From: Streptomyces violaceusniger Tu 4113
Lineage (GTDB): Bacteria > Actinomycetota > Actinomycetes > Streptomycetales > Streptomycetaceae
Length of the DNA stretch: 64,000 nucleotides
Assembly: GCF_000147815.2 (NCBI RefSeq)
Contig: NC_015957.1
Span: 5,704,001-5,768,000 of the forward strand
Reading direction: 5' to 3'
Part shown: positions 27,988 to 36,664 of the stretch, in pieces
Layout: each line of letters opens with the position of its first letter
Position numbering within the stretch: the first letter of the stretch is position 1
Position numbers and translations under genes: made by a program
Notes under the pieces: generated by a model
Told to the model about the DNA's origin: nothing
The model's input: the letters and a program-made list of their open reading frames with translations, nothing else
Database searches by the model: none

Positions 27988-28971
27988 GGCGGCGATGGGC
28001 CAGGAGGCGGGGTCGACGAAACCGGGACCGCGGACACCCTTGTCCAGCCAGTCGGCGACGTCCGCCATCACATAGCCGGCCAGCGCCAGATGCCCGTCCA
28101 CGGTGTCCCCGGCGATATGCGGGGTGAGCAGCAGATTGGGGCAGCTCAGCACGGACTCGCCGAGGTGCGGCGGCTCGGGGTCGAAGACGTCCAGCGCGGC
28201 GAACAGCCGCCCCGCCAGCGCCTGTTCAAGCAGCGCGCCCTGGTCGACGGCCGGTCCCCGCGCGGAGTTGACGACCACGGCGTGGTCGGGGATCCGCTCG
28301 ATGTGCCGGGCGCTCACCAGGCCACGGGTCTCGGCGACATCGGGCACATGGACGGAGATGAACGGGCAGCCGAGCGCCTCCTCGAGCGTGGCGGTCCGTA
28401 CGCCCAGCGCGGCGGCCCGCTCCTCGTCCAGATACGGGTCGTACACCACCACCTCGCAGCCGAACGGCCGGAGCAGGGTGATCAGGGCGCGGGCCGTGGA
28501 GCTCGCGCCGAGGATGCCCACCCGGTGGCCGGTGAGTTCCCCGCCCCGGAAGCCGCTCTGCTTCCAGCCGCCGGCCCGTATCGCGGTGTCGAACAGCGGC
28601 AGCCGGCGGGCCAGGGTGAGCATCGCCGCCAGGCAGTACTCCCCCACGGACCAGGCGATCCGCCCGGCGGCCGAGAAGACGGTGACGCCCTGGTCGAGCA
28701 CCTCACGGTCGATGAGCTTCTTCACCGTCCCGGCGGCGTGCGCCACCACCCGGGGGCCACCGCCGCCGGACCAGATCGCCCGGTTCAGACGGGGCGTGCC
28801 CCAACTGGTCAGCAGTACGTCGCTGAAGGCAGCGAGCCGGGCCACCCCGTCCTCGGTCAGCGGCTCATCGGCCCAGGTCACTTCGTAACGTTTCTCGATC
28901 AGCTGCCGGGCCTCGGCGCTGATCACATCGGCGGCACGCTGGGGGGTCATGGCGACGGCGAGTCTGGACAA
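27985..28971 (-). CDS. D-isomer-specific 2-hydroxyacid dehydrogenase
   Basis: 328-residue NAD(P)-dependent dehydrogenase. The cofactor-binding loop is VGILGASSTARALITLL, in which the usual last glycine of GxGxxG is replaced, as in a branch of this family. Catalytic residues are visible: Arg in VNSARGPAVDQGALL, Glu in ALDVFDPEPPH, and His in LLTPHIAGDTVDGH. It probably interconverts a 2-oxo and 2-hydroxy acid from the imported compound. It is the first gene of the operon and is divergent from a LysR gene. Its stop codon lies in a tandem repeat. Confidence 0.9.
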   Translation of the reverse strand: MSRLAVAMTPQRAADVISAEARQLIEKRYEVTWADEPLTEDGVARLAAFSDVLLTSWGTPRLNRAIWSGGGGPRVVAHAAGTVKKLIDREVLDQGVTVFSAAGRIAWSVGEYCLAAMLTLARRLPLFDTAIRAGGWKQSGFRGGELTGHRVGILGASSTARALITLLRPFGCEVVVYDPYLDEERAAALGVRTATLEEALGCPFISVHVPDVAETRGLVSARHIERIPDHAVVVNSARGPAVDQGALLEQALAGRLFAALDVFDPEPPHLGESVLSCPNLLLTPHIAGDTVDGHLALAGYVMADVADWLDKGVRGPGFVDPASWPIAA

Positions 28972-29072
28972 CCTGGCTCCTCGGACGGGATCGGCGCGGA
29001 TCTGCCCTGGCGGTCGTCATGACCGTAGAGGCGGGCCGCCATGCCCGTCCAAGCCCACTTTCGCATCGCCCC

Positions 29073-29087
29073 ATACTCTGAGGGTAT
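29073..29087. promoter_or_regulatory. LysR-type T-N11-A box
   Basis: ATACTC-TGA-GGGTAT at 29073-29087 is an imperfect palindrome with the T-N11-A layout of LysR operators. It overlaps the LysR start codon and lies in the divergent promoter gap. Confidence 0.65.
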
Positions 29088-30036
29088 GAACCTCTCCCTG
29101 CAGCAGCTCCGCGGCTTCGTGGCGGTGGCGGAGGAACAGCACTTCGGCCGCGCCGCCGCGCGCCTCAACATGACCCAGCCCCCGCTGACCCGTCAGATCC
29201 AGGCCCTGGAACGCGCCCTGGACGTCGTCCTGTTCGAGCGCACCGGGCGGGGCGCCCGGATCACCGCCGCGGGCCAGGTCTTCCTCGACCACTGCCACCG
29301 GGTCCTGGCCCTGCTGGACGCCGCGCCGACCGCCACCCGTCGCGCCGCCGACGGCCGCACCGGCACCCTGCGGCTCGCCTTCACCGCGATCGGCGCGTAC
29401 GCCATCCTGGCCGATGTCCTGGACCTGGTGAACCGGCACCTTCCCGACGTCACCGTCGAACTGACCGAACTGGTCAGCCCCGACCAGTTCGCCGCCCTCT
29501 CGGAACTGCGCATCGACGCGGGGCTGGTGCGGCCGCCCATCCCCGAGGGGTACGCGTCGCTCCCGGTCCACTCCGAGGACCTGGTCCTCGCGGTCCCCGC
29601 CGGCCACCCGCTGGCCCATGCAGGCGACGGCGCCCCCGTCGCCCTGACGGACGTGGCCGATGACTACATCGGGTACAGCCCCGAGGGCTCCCGCTATCTG
29701 CACGACATCTGCGCCGCCATGATCGGCGTGGACCGCTATGCGGTCAGCCAGTTGACCTCTCAGGTCCCCACCATGCTCGCCCTGGTCCGCGCGGGCCTCG
29801 GCTGCGCCCTGATACCGCGTTCGATCATGACCATGGGCGTCCACGGCGTCCGCTACCGCGAACTGGCCCCCGCCGACGCCCACTCCGTCACCCTCCACGC
29901 CTGCTGGAACCCCGACAGCCCCAACCCGGCCCTCCAGCGGCTGGTGGACGTCCTCACCCGGGAGCGCCTGGGGAGCGGCGCCGTGACGCATGAGACCGAA
30001 GGTGGCTGTGAGATAGGCCATACGCGGCCGAAGTAA
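29086..30036 (+). CDS. LysR-family regulator of the adjacent catabolic operon
   Basis: 316-residue LysR protein: MNLSLQQLRGFVAVAEEQHF then RAAARLNMTQPPLTRQIQAL is the N-terminal winged HTH, followed by a periplasmic-binding-like effector domain beginning GTLRLAFTAIGAYAILADVL. It is divergent from the six-gene operon that starts with the 2-hydroxyacid dehydrogenase, so it probably activates that operon in response to its substrate. The ATG at 29086 gives the standard LysR N-terminus; it lies inside a T-N11-A palindrome, fitting negative autoregulation. Confidence 0.92.
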   Translation: MNLSLQQLRGFVAVAEEQHFGRAAARLNMTQPPLTRQIQALERALDVVLFERTGRGARITAAGQVFLDHCHRVLALLDAAPTATRRAADGRTGTLRLAFTAIGAYAILADVLDLVNRHLPDVTVELTELVSPDQFAALSELRIDAGLVRPPIPEGYASLPVHSEDLVLAVPAGHPLAHAGDGAPVALTDVADDYIGYSPEGSRYLHDICAAMIGVDRYAVSQLTSQVPTMLALVRAGLGCALIPRSIMTMGVHGVRYRELAPADAHSVTLHACWNPDSPNPALQRLVDVLTRERLGSGAVTHETEGGCEIGHTRPK

Positions 30037-30162
30037 CGGCTCAAAGACGTGTAAACAACCGCCGCGCCATTGAGCACAGATCCTTCGCGGTCCGTATTCG
30101 CCGGTGCAAGCACGGGCAGACACTGCTCTGCACAACGACCGGCGTCCCCGCCAGGAGGCTCT

Positions 30163-30981
30163 ATGCGATCCCGGTACTTCGTGACAGGTACCTCCCTCCT
30201 CATAGGTTCCGTGGTGGTCACGCTCGGCGTGATCATGTCGCCCGCCCTGACGGGTGTGCAGCAGGAGCACCAGACGAACCTGGCGAAGACGAACTCGACG
30301 CAGTACGGACCGCTCACCGGGGCCGACCAGGAGTTCGTGGTCAAGGTCCGGCTCGCCGGGCTGTGGGAGTACCCCGTCGGCGAGCTGGCCCTCAAGAAGG
30401 GCACCACGGCGGCGGTGAAGACGGCCGGTGAGCATCTGATCGTGGGGCATGCGCAACTGGACGACGCCTCACGGGACATCGCGCCCAAACTCGGCATCAC
30501 CCTGCCCAACAAGCCCACACCGCAGCAGCAGGGATTCCTGGACACCCTCACGGCCGCCACGGGCAAGAACTTCGACAGCGAGATGGCCCAGATCCTGCGC
30601 ATCACCCACGGCCAGATCTTCAGCTCCATCGCCAAGATCCGGGCGACCAGCAAGAACACCCTGGTGCGTCAGCTCGCCACCCAGGCCAACAACACGGTGT
30701 TGGACCACATCACACAGATGGAGAACACCGGGATGGTGGACTACGAGCGGCTTCCCGCCCAGATCACCGAGACCCCGACCCAGGGCCCGGACTTCACCAA
30801 GCCGGTGATGCCCAAGCCCGGGGAGCCGATGGTGATCCTGAAGAAGCCGGCCTCACTCGAGGGCAAGGGCGAACCGCCCACACCGTCCCCGCCCGCCCCG
30901 GTCGACGACGCGCCGGGCTCCTCGGCCTCCCCGACCACTCCGGGCGCCACCTCCTCCCCCTCCGCACCCGCCGTTCGGTAA
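30163..30981 (+). CDS. Exported DUF4142 protein
   Basis: 272-residue exported protein. The N-terminal segment YFVTGTSLLIGSVVVTLGVI is a signal peptide or anchor. The DUF4142 core (about 45-190) is helical: DQEFVVKVRLAGLWEYPVGE, ALKKGTTAAVKTAGEHLIVG, then TTGKNFDSEM-like residues. The last 60 residues are Pro/Ser/Thr-rich, a likely cell-wall-spanning linker. The family resembles ferritin-like exported proteins of unknown function. The ATG follows AGGAGG. It is not clearly linked to its neighbours. Confidence 0.82.
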   Translation: MRSRYFVTGTSLLIGSVVVTLGVIMSPALTGVQQEHQTNLAKTNSTQYGPLTGADQEFVVKVRLAGLWEYPVGELALKKGTTAAVKTAGEHLIVGHAQLDDASRDIAPKLGITLPNKPTPQQQGFLDTLTAATGKNFDSEMAQILRITHGQIFSSIAKIRATSKNTLVRQLATQANNTVLDHITQMENTGMVDYERLPAQITETPTQGPDFTKPVMPKPGEPMVILKKPASLEGKGEPPTPSPPAPVDDAPGSSASPTTPGATSSPSAPAVR

Positions 30982-31483
30982 CGCATCGTCAGGACAGCGC
31001 AGACAAGCCGGGTGAAACGCGGGCGGTTTCCGCCACATCGGTACCGTCAAATCTCGCCACTCTGTGCGGCACAGGGGTGCGAAACGACTCCGGGAAAGCC
31101 TTGTGGGCACCCCTGTCGGGCACCGCGCCGCGTTCCGGCTCCTTGCGAATGCGTACTCGACCATCGCACGACCGTCTACTGACCCATCCACCACGCCTGC
31201 AATAGGACGGTGGAATATGCGCCCGCCCGTCTGTGGCCCGGTGGGCCCCGAAGCGGCTATGAATCCGTTCAGAGAGCCGGTGACCGGGCCCGGCGTGGCG
31301 CCCGGCAGGGCCGCCGAGGCATACGGGGCCCATGGGGCGGCGGACCCTACTACATGCCACCCACCATTTCCGAGCATTACCGGATTTAACCCCTAACTGC
31401 TGAACCCTGCGTAACCTCTCCGTCACTGGCGAAGCGCCCCCGGTGGGCGCCCGCCACGGGCGACGCAGGGAAGGGGAGGCCGC
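30982..31483. other. Gene-free stretch before the Roadblock cluster
   Basis: About 500 bases in which no open frame shows recognisable coding character or an RBS. The final 120 bases are AT-richer and presumably hold the promoter of the gene at 31484. Confidence 0.5.
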
Positions 31484-31918
31484 ATGCCCGGAATCGACGA
31501 GTGCTTGCTGGAAGCGATGACCGTGAACGGCGCGCGCGGAGCCGCCGTGATCGAGTGGACCAGCGGACTCGCGCTCGGCATGGTCGGCGAGGTGCGGGAC
31601 GAGGACCCCGAGGCCACGGCGGCGGAGACGGCGGAGCTGGCCCGGATGGCCGCCGAGCAGCGGGCGTTCGCCGCGCTGGGCCCCGGTGGCGGGAAGGGCG
31701 GCTCGGACAGGGGCGCCGACGGGGACGATACGGGCGGGGAGCCCGCCGTCGAGGATGTCATCGTCACCACCCGCACCTGCTACCACCTGCTGCGCTTCGT
31801 CGATACGGCTTTCGACAGCGGCGTCTTCTTCTATCTCTGGCTCGACCGCCGGGAGGGGAATCTGGCGCTCGCCCGGATGCGGCTGCGCGATATGTGCGGG
31901 CGTCTGGCGCTGATATGA
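31484..31918 (+). CDS. Roadblock/LC7-like small protein with acidic insert
   Basis: 144-residue protein related to the last gene of this cluster: GARGAAVIEWTSGLALGMVG at the start and TCYHLLRFV then GVFFYLWLDRREGNLALARM at the end match the Roadblock-like fold of the 33313 gene. A Gly/Asp-rich insert (about 45-85) is extra. Roadblock proteins bind small GTPases or form signalling platforms. The stop overlaps the next start (ATGA), showing an operon. RBS AAGGGGAGG precedes the ATG. Confidence 0.75.
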   Translation: MPGIDECLLEAMTVNGARGAAVIEWTSGLALGMVGEVRDEDPEATAAETAELARMAAEQRAFAALGPGGGKGGSDRGADGDDTGGEPAVEDVIVTTRTCYHLLRFVDTAFDSGVFFYLWLDRREGNLALARMRLRDMCGRLALI

Positions 31919-32751
31919 GCATGCCTCGCAGGGCCGGTGGGCGGACCGGTCACGCGCCCAGCCTCACCGGGCTCGCCGCCGAGCGGGCCAGCGGGGCCCT
32001 GCTGTGCGACGCGGGCACCGTCTATCTCCGGGACGGCGAGGTGGTGCATGCCGAAAGCCCCGTGGCCCCCGGGATCGAGGTGCTGCTCACCACCGGTGGG
32101 CGGCTGACCGCCGACAGTTGGCGGGAGGCGGTGGGCCGGACGGGCCCGGACGGCGGGGTCGGGCGGTTCCTCGTCGACAGCGGCCGGCTGTCGGACGCGG
32201 AGCTGGAGATCTGCCATCTGGGCGCGCTGTTCGACGCGGCGTACTTCGCACTCGGGCACGGCAGCGGCCCCCGCGGCTTCCAGCGGGGCGCGGCCCACTG
32301 GCTCGGACCGGTGCGCGCGGTGGGCGCGGTCGCCGTCGAGCGCGAGACCCGGCGCCGCGGCAAACTGCTGGACTCCCTGTGGCCGTATCCGCAGGTGGAC
32401 ACCGAGCCGGTGGTGCTCCGCCGCCCCGATGGCCGTGCCCCGGCCGTGACTTCGCGTCAGCGCGCGGTGCTGGCGCTGGCCGACGGGGTGCGCACCCCCG
32501 CCCGTATCGCGCGCGAGCTGGGCCGTCCCGCCTTCCACACGCTGATCGACATACGGCGGCTGGCGGCGGCGGGCCATGTCGCCACACCGCGGCCCGCCCG
32601 GCCGGGACGTCCGGGCGGCCCCGATCTGCCCGCCCGGTCCGGCGCTTCCGCGCCGCCCGCCGCGGACCGCGGTCCCGCCGCGGCCGTCTTCACCGATCCC
32701 GATATCGACCTGCTGCGCCGGCTCCGCGACGCCTTGGAGGCAACGCCGTGA
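31915..32751 (+). CDS. PATAN/DUF4388-like protein with C-terminal winged helix
   Basis: 278-residue protein. Residues 15-60 (LTGLAAERASGALLCDAGTV, YLRDGEVVHAESPVAPGIE) resemble the PATAN/DUF4388 module found in two-component and gliding-motility regulators. A region near 180-225 (SRQRAVLALADGVRTPARIA then RELGRPAFHTLIDIRRLAA) looks like a winged helix. A Pro/Ala-rich linker and a short helix end the protein. It lies second in a Roadblock operon, coupled to both the first and the following genes. It probably links the Roadblock signal to DNA or a partner; no direct evidence. Confidence 0.68.
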   Translation: MSMPRRAGGRTGHAPSLTGLAAERASGALLCDAGTVYLRDGEVVHAESPVAPGIEVLLTTGGRLTADSWREAVGRTGPDGGVGRFLVDSGRLSDAELEICHLGALFDAAYFALGHGSGPRGFQRGAAHWLGPVRAVGAVAVERETRRRGKLLDSLWPYPQVDTEPVVLRRPDGRAPAVTSRQRAVLALADGVRTPARIARELGRPAFHTLIDIRRLAAAGHVATPRPARPGRPGGPDLPARSGASAPPAADRGPAAAVFTDPDIDLLRRLRDALEATP

Positions 32752-32788
32752 TTCCCCCGACCGACCCGCCCGCCCCGTGCGCGGCGTC

Positions 32789-33226
32789 ATGAGACTCAGC
32801 CTGCGGCAGCGCACGGAGCGGAAGTGGCTGCTGGCCGCCGAGCCCGACGTACTGGAGGAGCTGCGCCGGCTGCGGGCCCGGGTGACCCATGTGACCGGCG
32901 CCCTCGCCGCCACCAGCGACGGCATGGTGCTGGCGCATGACACGGCCGTCGAGGCCGAGGGCGTGGCGGCGCTGACCGCCGCGGCCCTCGGGGTGGCGCA
33001 GTCGCTGGCGGGCGCCACCGGGCGGGGCACCTTCCGTGAGCTGCTGGTCCGCGGCGAGAACGGCTATGTGGCCACCTATGCCGCGGGTTCCACGGCCGTG
33101 CTGACCGTTCTGGCCGGTGACCGCACCAATGTCGGCCGCCTCCATATGGAGGCCCGCCGCTCGGGCGCCCGGCTCGCCGATCTGGTGGGCGTCGCCCTCA
33201 GCCGGGCCGAGCAGCCGCAGCCCTGA
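32789..33226 (+). CDS. Roadblock/LC7 (MglB-like) protein
   Basis: 145-residue Roadblock protein: [40 protein letters not shown], then [20 protein letters not shown] and [20 protein letters not shown]. In conservons (cvn) of streptomycetes, such a protein pairs with a sensor kinase, a DUF742 protein and a Ras-like GTPase. Here none of those is present. The ATG at 32789 starts 37 bases after the previous stop. Function is probably as a platform or GTPase regulator, with its GTPase elsewhere. Confidence 0.82.
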   Translation: MRLSLRQRTERKWLLAAEPDVLEELRRLRARVTHVTGALAATSDGMVLAHDTAVEAEGVAALTAAALGVAQSLAGATGRGTFRELLVRGENGYVATYAAGSTAVLTVLAGDRTNVGRLHMEARRSGARLADLVGVALSRAEQPQP

Positions 33227-33312
33227 CCATCACGACCTTTTCCCGCCCGGCGCGTACACCCGCGCCGGCACCCGACCGGACATCACTGACATCGAAAGGA
33301 ACAGCCACGATC

Positions 33313-33687
33313 ATGGCGAACACCCAGACCGCGCTCAAAGAGGCGATGACGTCCATCGAGGGCGCCCTCGGCGCCGCGCTGGTCGACTACTCCAGCGGGA
33401 TGGCCCTCGGCACCGTGGGCGGCGGAAAAGAACTCGACCTGACGGTGGCGGCCGCGGGCAACACCGATGTGGTGCGCGCCAAGGTGCGGACCATGGAACA
33501 GCTCGGTCTGCAGGACTCCATCGAGGACATCCTCATCACGCTCGGCAGCCAGTACCACCTGATACGGCTGCTGAAGGGCCGGGACAGCCAGGGCCTCTTC
33601 CTCTATCTGGCGCTGGACAAGAACCGGGCCAACCTGGCGATGGCACGGCACCAGCTCCGCAGGATCGAGACCGAGCTGGAGGTCTGA
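33313..33687 (+). CDS. Roadblock-like small protein
   Basis: 124-residue protein: [20 protein letters not shown], then [40 protein letters not shown] and [20 protein letters not shown]. This is the clean version of the fold seen in the first gene of the cluster (31484). It has a GAAAGGAAC RBS. It is the fourth and last gene, followed by a convergent glucarate dehydratase gene. Paralogy within one operon suggests a hetero-oligomer. Confidence 0.8.
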   Translation: MANTQTALKEAMTSIEGALGAALVDYSSGMALGTVGGGKELDLTVAAAGNTDVVRAKVRTMEQLGLQDSIEDILITLGSQYHLIRLLKGRDSQGLFLYLALDKNRANLAMARHQLRRIETELEV

Positions 33688-33786
33688 GGTCCGGGCCGTA
33701 CGGCCCCCGGTACGGGCACGGTTGCCGCTCGACGAGCCGGCCCCCCCGTCTGATCGGCACGGTCGGCATGCGCGGAGTCACCGCGC

Positions 33787-35115
33787 TCAACGCACCAGGC
33801 AGGGACGCTTGTTGTCGAAGGTCCAGCCCGGAATGAGATGGCGCATGCCGACCGCGTCGTCCCGCGCCCCCAGCGCCTTCTCCTGGTAGAGGGCGTGGGC
33901 GGCGAGGAGCCGGTCGCGGTCGAGCCGGATGCCGAGCCCGGGGGCGTCCGGGATGGCGATCTCGCCGCCGGTGATCCGCGGCGGCTCGACGGTGAGCCGC
34001 TCCAGTCCCTCCTGCCAGATCCAGTGGGTGTCCAGGGCGTTGTACTCGCCGGGGGCGGCGGCTCCGCAGTGGGCCACCATCGCCAGGGAGATGTCGAAGT
34101 GGTTGTTGGAGTGACATCCCCAGGTCAGGCCCATCTCATGGCAGAGCTGGGCCACCCGTACCGACCCCTGCATGGTCCAGAAGTGGGGGTCGGCCAGCGG
34201 GATGGAGACCGACTGCAGCGCCAGTGCGTGGGTCATCTGCCGCCAGTCCGTGGCGATCATGTTGGTGGCGGTGGGCAGGCCGGTGGCGCGCCGGAACTCC
34301 GCCAGGATCTCCCGGCCCGAGTAGCCGTCCTCGGCCCCGCAGGGGTCCTCGGCGTAGGCGAGTGTGCCGAGCAGCGGCCGGCACAGCTCGATCGCCTCGC
34401 GCAGCGACCAGGCGCCGTTGGGGTCGAGGGTGACGCGGGCGTCGGGGAACCGCTCCTTGACCGCCCGTACCGCCTTGACCTCCTCGTTTCCCTCCAGGAC
34501 GCCGCCCTTGAGCTTGAAGTCCTTGAAGCCGTAGAGGTCGTAGGCGGCCTCGGCCTGGCGGACGATCGCCTCGGGGGTCAGCGCCTCCTCGTGGCGGATG
34601 CGGTACCACTCCGCTTCGGCGCCGGGTTCGCGGACGTACTCCAGGTCGGTCCGGTCGGGGTCGCCGACGTAGAACAGATAGCCCAGGACCCGGACCGCGT
34701 CGCGCTGCTGACCGTCGCCCAGGAGCGCCGCGACGGGCACCTCCAGATGCTGGCCCAGCAGGTCCAGCAGGGCCGACTCGACGGCGGTGACGGCGTGCAC
34801 GGTGGTGCGCAGATCGAAGGTCTGGGTGCCCCGGCCTCCGGCGTCGCGGTCGCGGAACCGCCGCCCGATCTCGCCCAGCACCCGCTTGTAGTCGCCCACC
34901 CGCGCCCCGACGACGAGGGATTCGGCGTCGCGCAGCGTCTGGGTGATCTTCTCACCGCCGGGGACCTCCCCCAGTCCGGTACGGCCCTCGGAGTCCTCGA
35001 GGACGACCACGTTGCGGGTGAAGTACGGGCCGTGGGCGCCGGAGAGGTTCAGCTCCATGCTGTCCCGGCCGGCGACCGGATAGACGGCGAACGAGGTGAC
35101 GGTCGGCTGGCTCAT
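33787..35115 (-). CDS. gudD: Glucarate dehydratase
   Basis: 442-residue enolase-superfamily enzyme that dehydrates D-glucarate (and often L-idarate) to 5-keto-4-deoxyglucarate. Length fits the 446-residue E. coli GudD. Landmarks are FKDFKLKGG with the catalytic KxK near residue 205, metal ligands in TLDPNGAW, and the catalytic His in [13 protein letters not shown] near 340. The start has an AAGGA RBS. It lies 45 bases after a GntP permease gene in the same direction, giving an uptake-and-dehydration unit. The next pathway enzyme (5-keto-4-deoxyglucarate dehydratase) is not in the window. Confidence 0.94.
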   Translation of the reverse strand: MSQPTVTSFAVYPVAGRDSMELNLSGAHGPYFTRNVVVLEDSEGRTGLGEVPGGEKITQTLRDAESLVVGARVGDYKRVLGEIGRRFRDRDAGGRGTQTFDLRTTVHAVTAVESALLDLLGQHLEVPVAALLGDGQQRDAVRVLGYLFYVGDPDRTDLEYVREPGAEAEWYRIRHEEALTPEAIVRQAEAAYDLYGFKDFKLKGGVLEGNEEVKAVRAVKERFPDARVTLDPNGAWSLREAIELCRPLLGTLAYAEDPCGAEDGYSGREILAEFRRATGLPTATNMIATDWRQMTHALALQSVSIPLADPHFWTMQGSVRVAQLCHEMGLTWGCHSNNHFDISLAMVAHCGAAAPGEYNALDTHWIWQEGLERLTVEPPRITGGEIAIPDAPGLGIRLDRDRLLAAHALYQEKALGARDDAVGMRHLIPGWTFDNKRPCLVR

Positions 35116-35160
35116 CGTGGCGTCCTTGGGTCGGTGTCGGAGGGGTCGCTCAGGGAGGGT

Positions 35161-36483
35161 TCAGATAATGGCCTCGATGGCCAGCACGCCGCCGAGGCCG
35201 AGGACCGCGAGCACGGTGGTGTAGGTGGTGCGCGCCTTGATGGCGTCGATGACGGAGAGGTTGAAGTACTCCTTGAACATCCAGAAGCCGGGGTCGTTCA
35301 CATGGCTGAAGGCGATCGATCCGCAGGAGACGGCGAGGACCATCAGCTCGGGGTGGACTCCGCTGTTCTCCAGGAGCGGCTGCACCACACCGGCGGCGGT
35401 GACCACGGCGACCGTAGCCGATCCGAGCGCCACCCGCAGGACGACGGCGATGAGCCAGGCGAGGATGATCGGCGAGATGGACCAGTCGTCCGTGAGGTCC
35501 TTGATGTAGTCGGAGATCCCGCCCTCGACCAGGACCTCCTTGAAGGCGCCGCCGGCCCCGATGACCAGCAGGATCATCGCCATCGCCTGGGCCGCCGAGT
35601 TGCAGGAGGCGCTGACCTCGGCCAGGCTCCGGCCGATCCGGGGGCCGAACGCCCACACCGCCAGCAGCAGGGTCAGCAGCAGGGCGATCGGCGCGGAGCC
35701 GATGAAGGTGATGACGTGCAGGGCGGGGCTGTCGCCGGACACGGCCATGTCGGTCACCGCGGCGCCGGCTATCAGCACCACCGGGACCAGGGCCACCGAC
35801 AGCGACCAGCCGAGGCCCGGCATCTCCTCCTCGGTGAAGGTGCGCTCGCTGACCAGGCCCTTGGGGATCTCGGGGTCCATCCGCCGGACGAACGGGAGCC
35901 GCGGCCACACCAGGGCGATCAGCGCACCGGCCGGAACGGCGATGAACAGCCCGTAGAACAGGGTCAGGCCGACGGAGGCGTGGAAGGTCGAGGCCACCGC
36001 GGTGGGGCCGGGGTGCGGCGGCAGAAAGCTGTGCATGGTCGACAGGGCGATCGACATCGGAAGCCCGACCCACAGCAGATTCTTGCGGGTGACCCGGACG
36101 ATGGTGAACGCCACCGGCACGATGATGACGAAGGCGACCTCGTAGAACATGGTCACGCCGATGAGCATGGCGGTGACCACCATCGCCACCTGGACCCAGC
36201 GCAGTCCGAAGGTGTCGATGAGGGTGTTGGCTATTCGCTGGGCCGCGCCGCAGTCGCCCATGACCCGGCCGACCATGGCGCCGAGACCGACGACGAGCAT
36301 GGTGTCGCCGATCTGACCCCCGACGCCCTCTCCGAGGACATCGGGGATCTTCTCCACCTCGACCCCCTGCACGAGCGCGACGCCGACGGCCACGAGGAGC
36401 AGGGCGATGAAGCCGTTGAGCTTCAGCTTGGTCATGAGGAACAGCAGGATCACCACGCTGATTCCGACGACGACGAGAGGCAT
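35161..36483 (-). CDS. GntP-family gluconate/aldarate permease
   Basis: 440-residue symporter with about 12 hydrophobic segments, starting MPLVVVGISVVILLFLMTKL. GntP landmarks include GLGAMVGRVMGDCGAAQRIA, PPHPGPTAVAS, and a late GSIAFSHVNDPGFWMFKEYF. It imports gluconate-type sugar acids with protons; next to two aldarate dehydratases, D-glucarate or galactarate is the likely substrate. The ATG at 36483 follows an AAGGAG RBS. Confidence 0.92.
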   Translation of the reverse strand: MPLVVVGISVVILLFLMTKLKLNGFIALLLVAVGVALVQGVEVEKIPDVLGEGVGGQIGDTMLVVGLGAMVGRVMGDCGAAQRIANTLIDTFGLRWVQVAMVVTAMLIGVTMFYEVAFVIIVPVAFTIVRVTRKNLLWVGLPMSIALSTMHSFLPPHPGPTAVASTFHASVGLTLFYGLFIAVPAGALIALVWPRLPFVRRMDPEIPKGLVSERTFTEEEMPGLGWSLSVALVPVVLIAGAAVTDMAVSGDSPALHVITFIGSAPIALLLTLLLAVWAFGPRIGRSLAEVSASCNSAAQAMAMILLVIGAGGAFKEVLVEGGISDYIKDLTDDWSISPIILAWLIAVVLRVALGSATVAVVTAAGVVQPLLENSGVHPELMVLAVSCGSIAFSHVNDPGFWMFKEYFNLSVIDAIKARTTYTTVLAVLGLGGVLAIEAII

Positions 36484-36664
36484 GTCTTCAGTTCTCCTTT
36501 GAACTGTGGCCGGTGAGCTGGAGGCTCGAGCGGATCGCCACACGGGCCAAGGAGTCCACGTACATGCACTCCGTCTATATATGAAGATGGAGGCTAGAGG
36601 GGTGAACACCGCTGGTCAATGGGTGTACCCGGGGATTCGTGATCGGCGCCGGTGTGAACCGGAC

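Noticed and set aside
31064..31396. A 110-codon plus-strand frame before the Roadblock cluster
   Set aside because: No RBS, no recognisable motif and an unremarkable composition; the region looks non-coding.
33838..36516. An 892-codon plus-strand frame opposite gudD and GntP
   Set aside because: Composition is Gly/Asp/Val-rich without motifs; both minus-strand genes are intact and well recognised.
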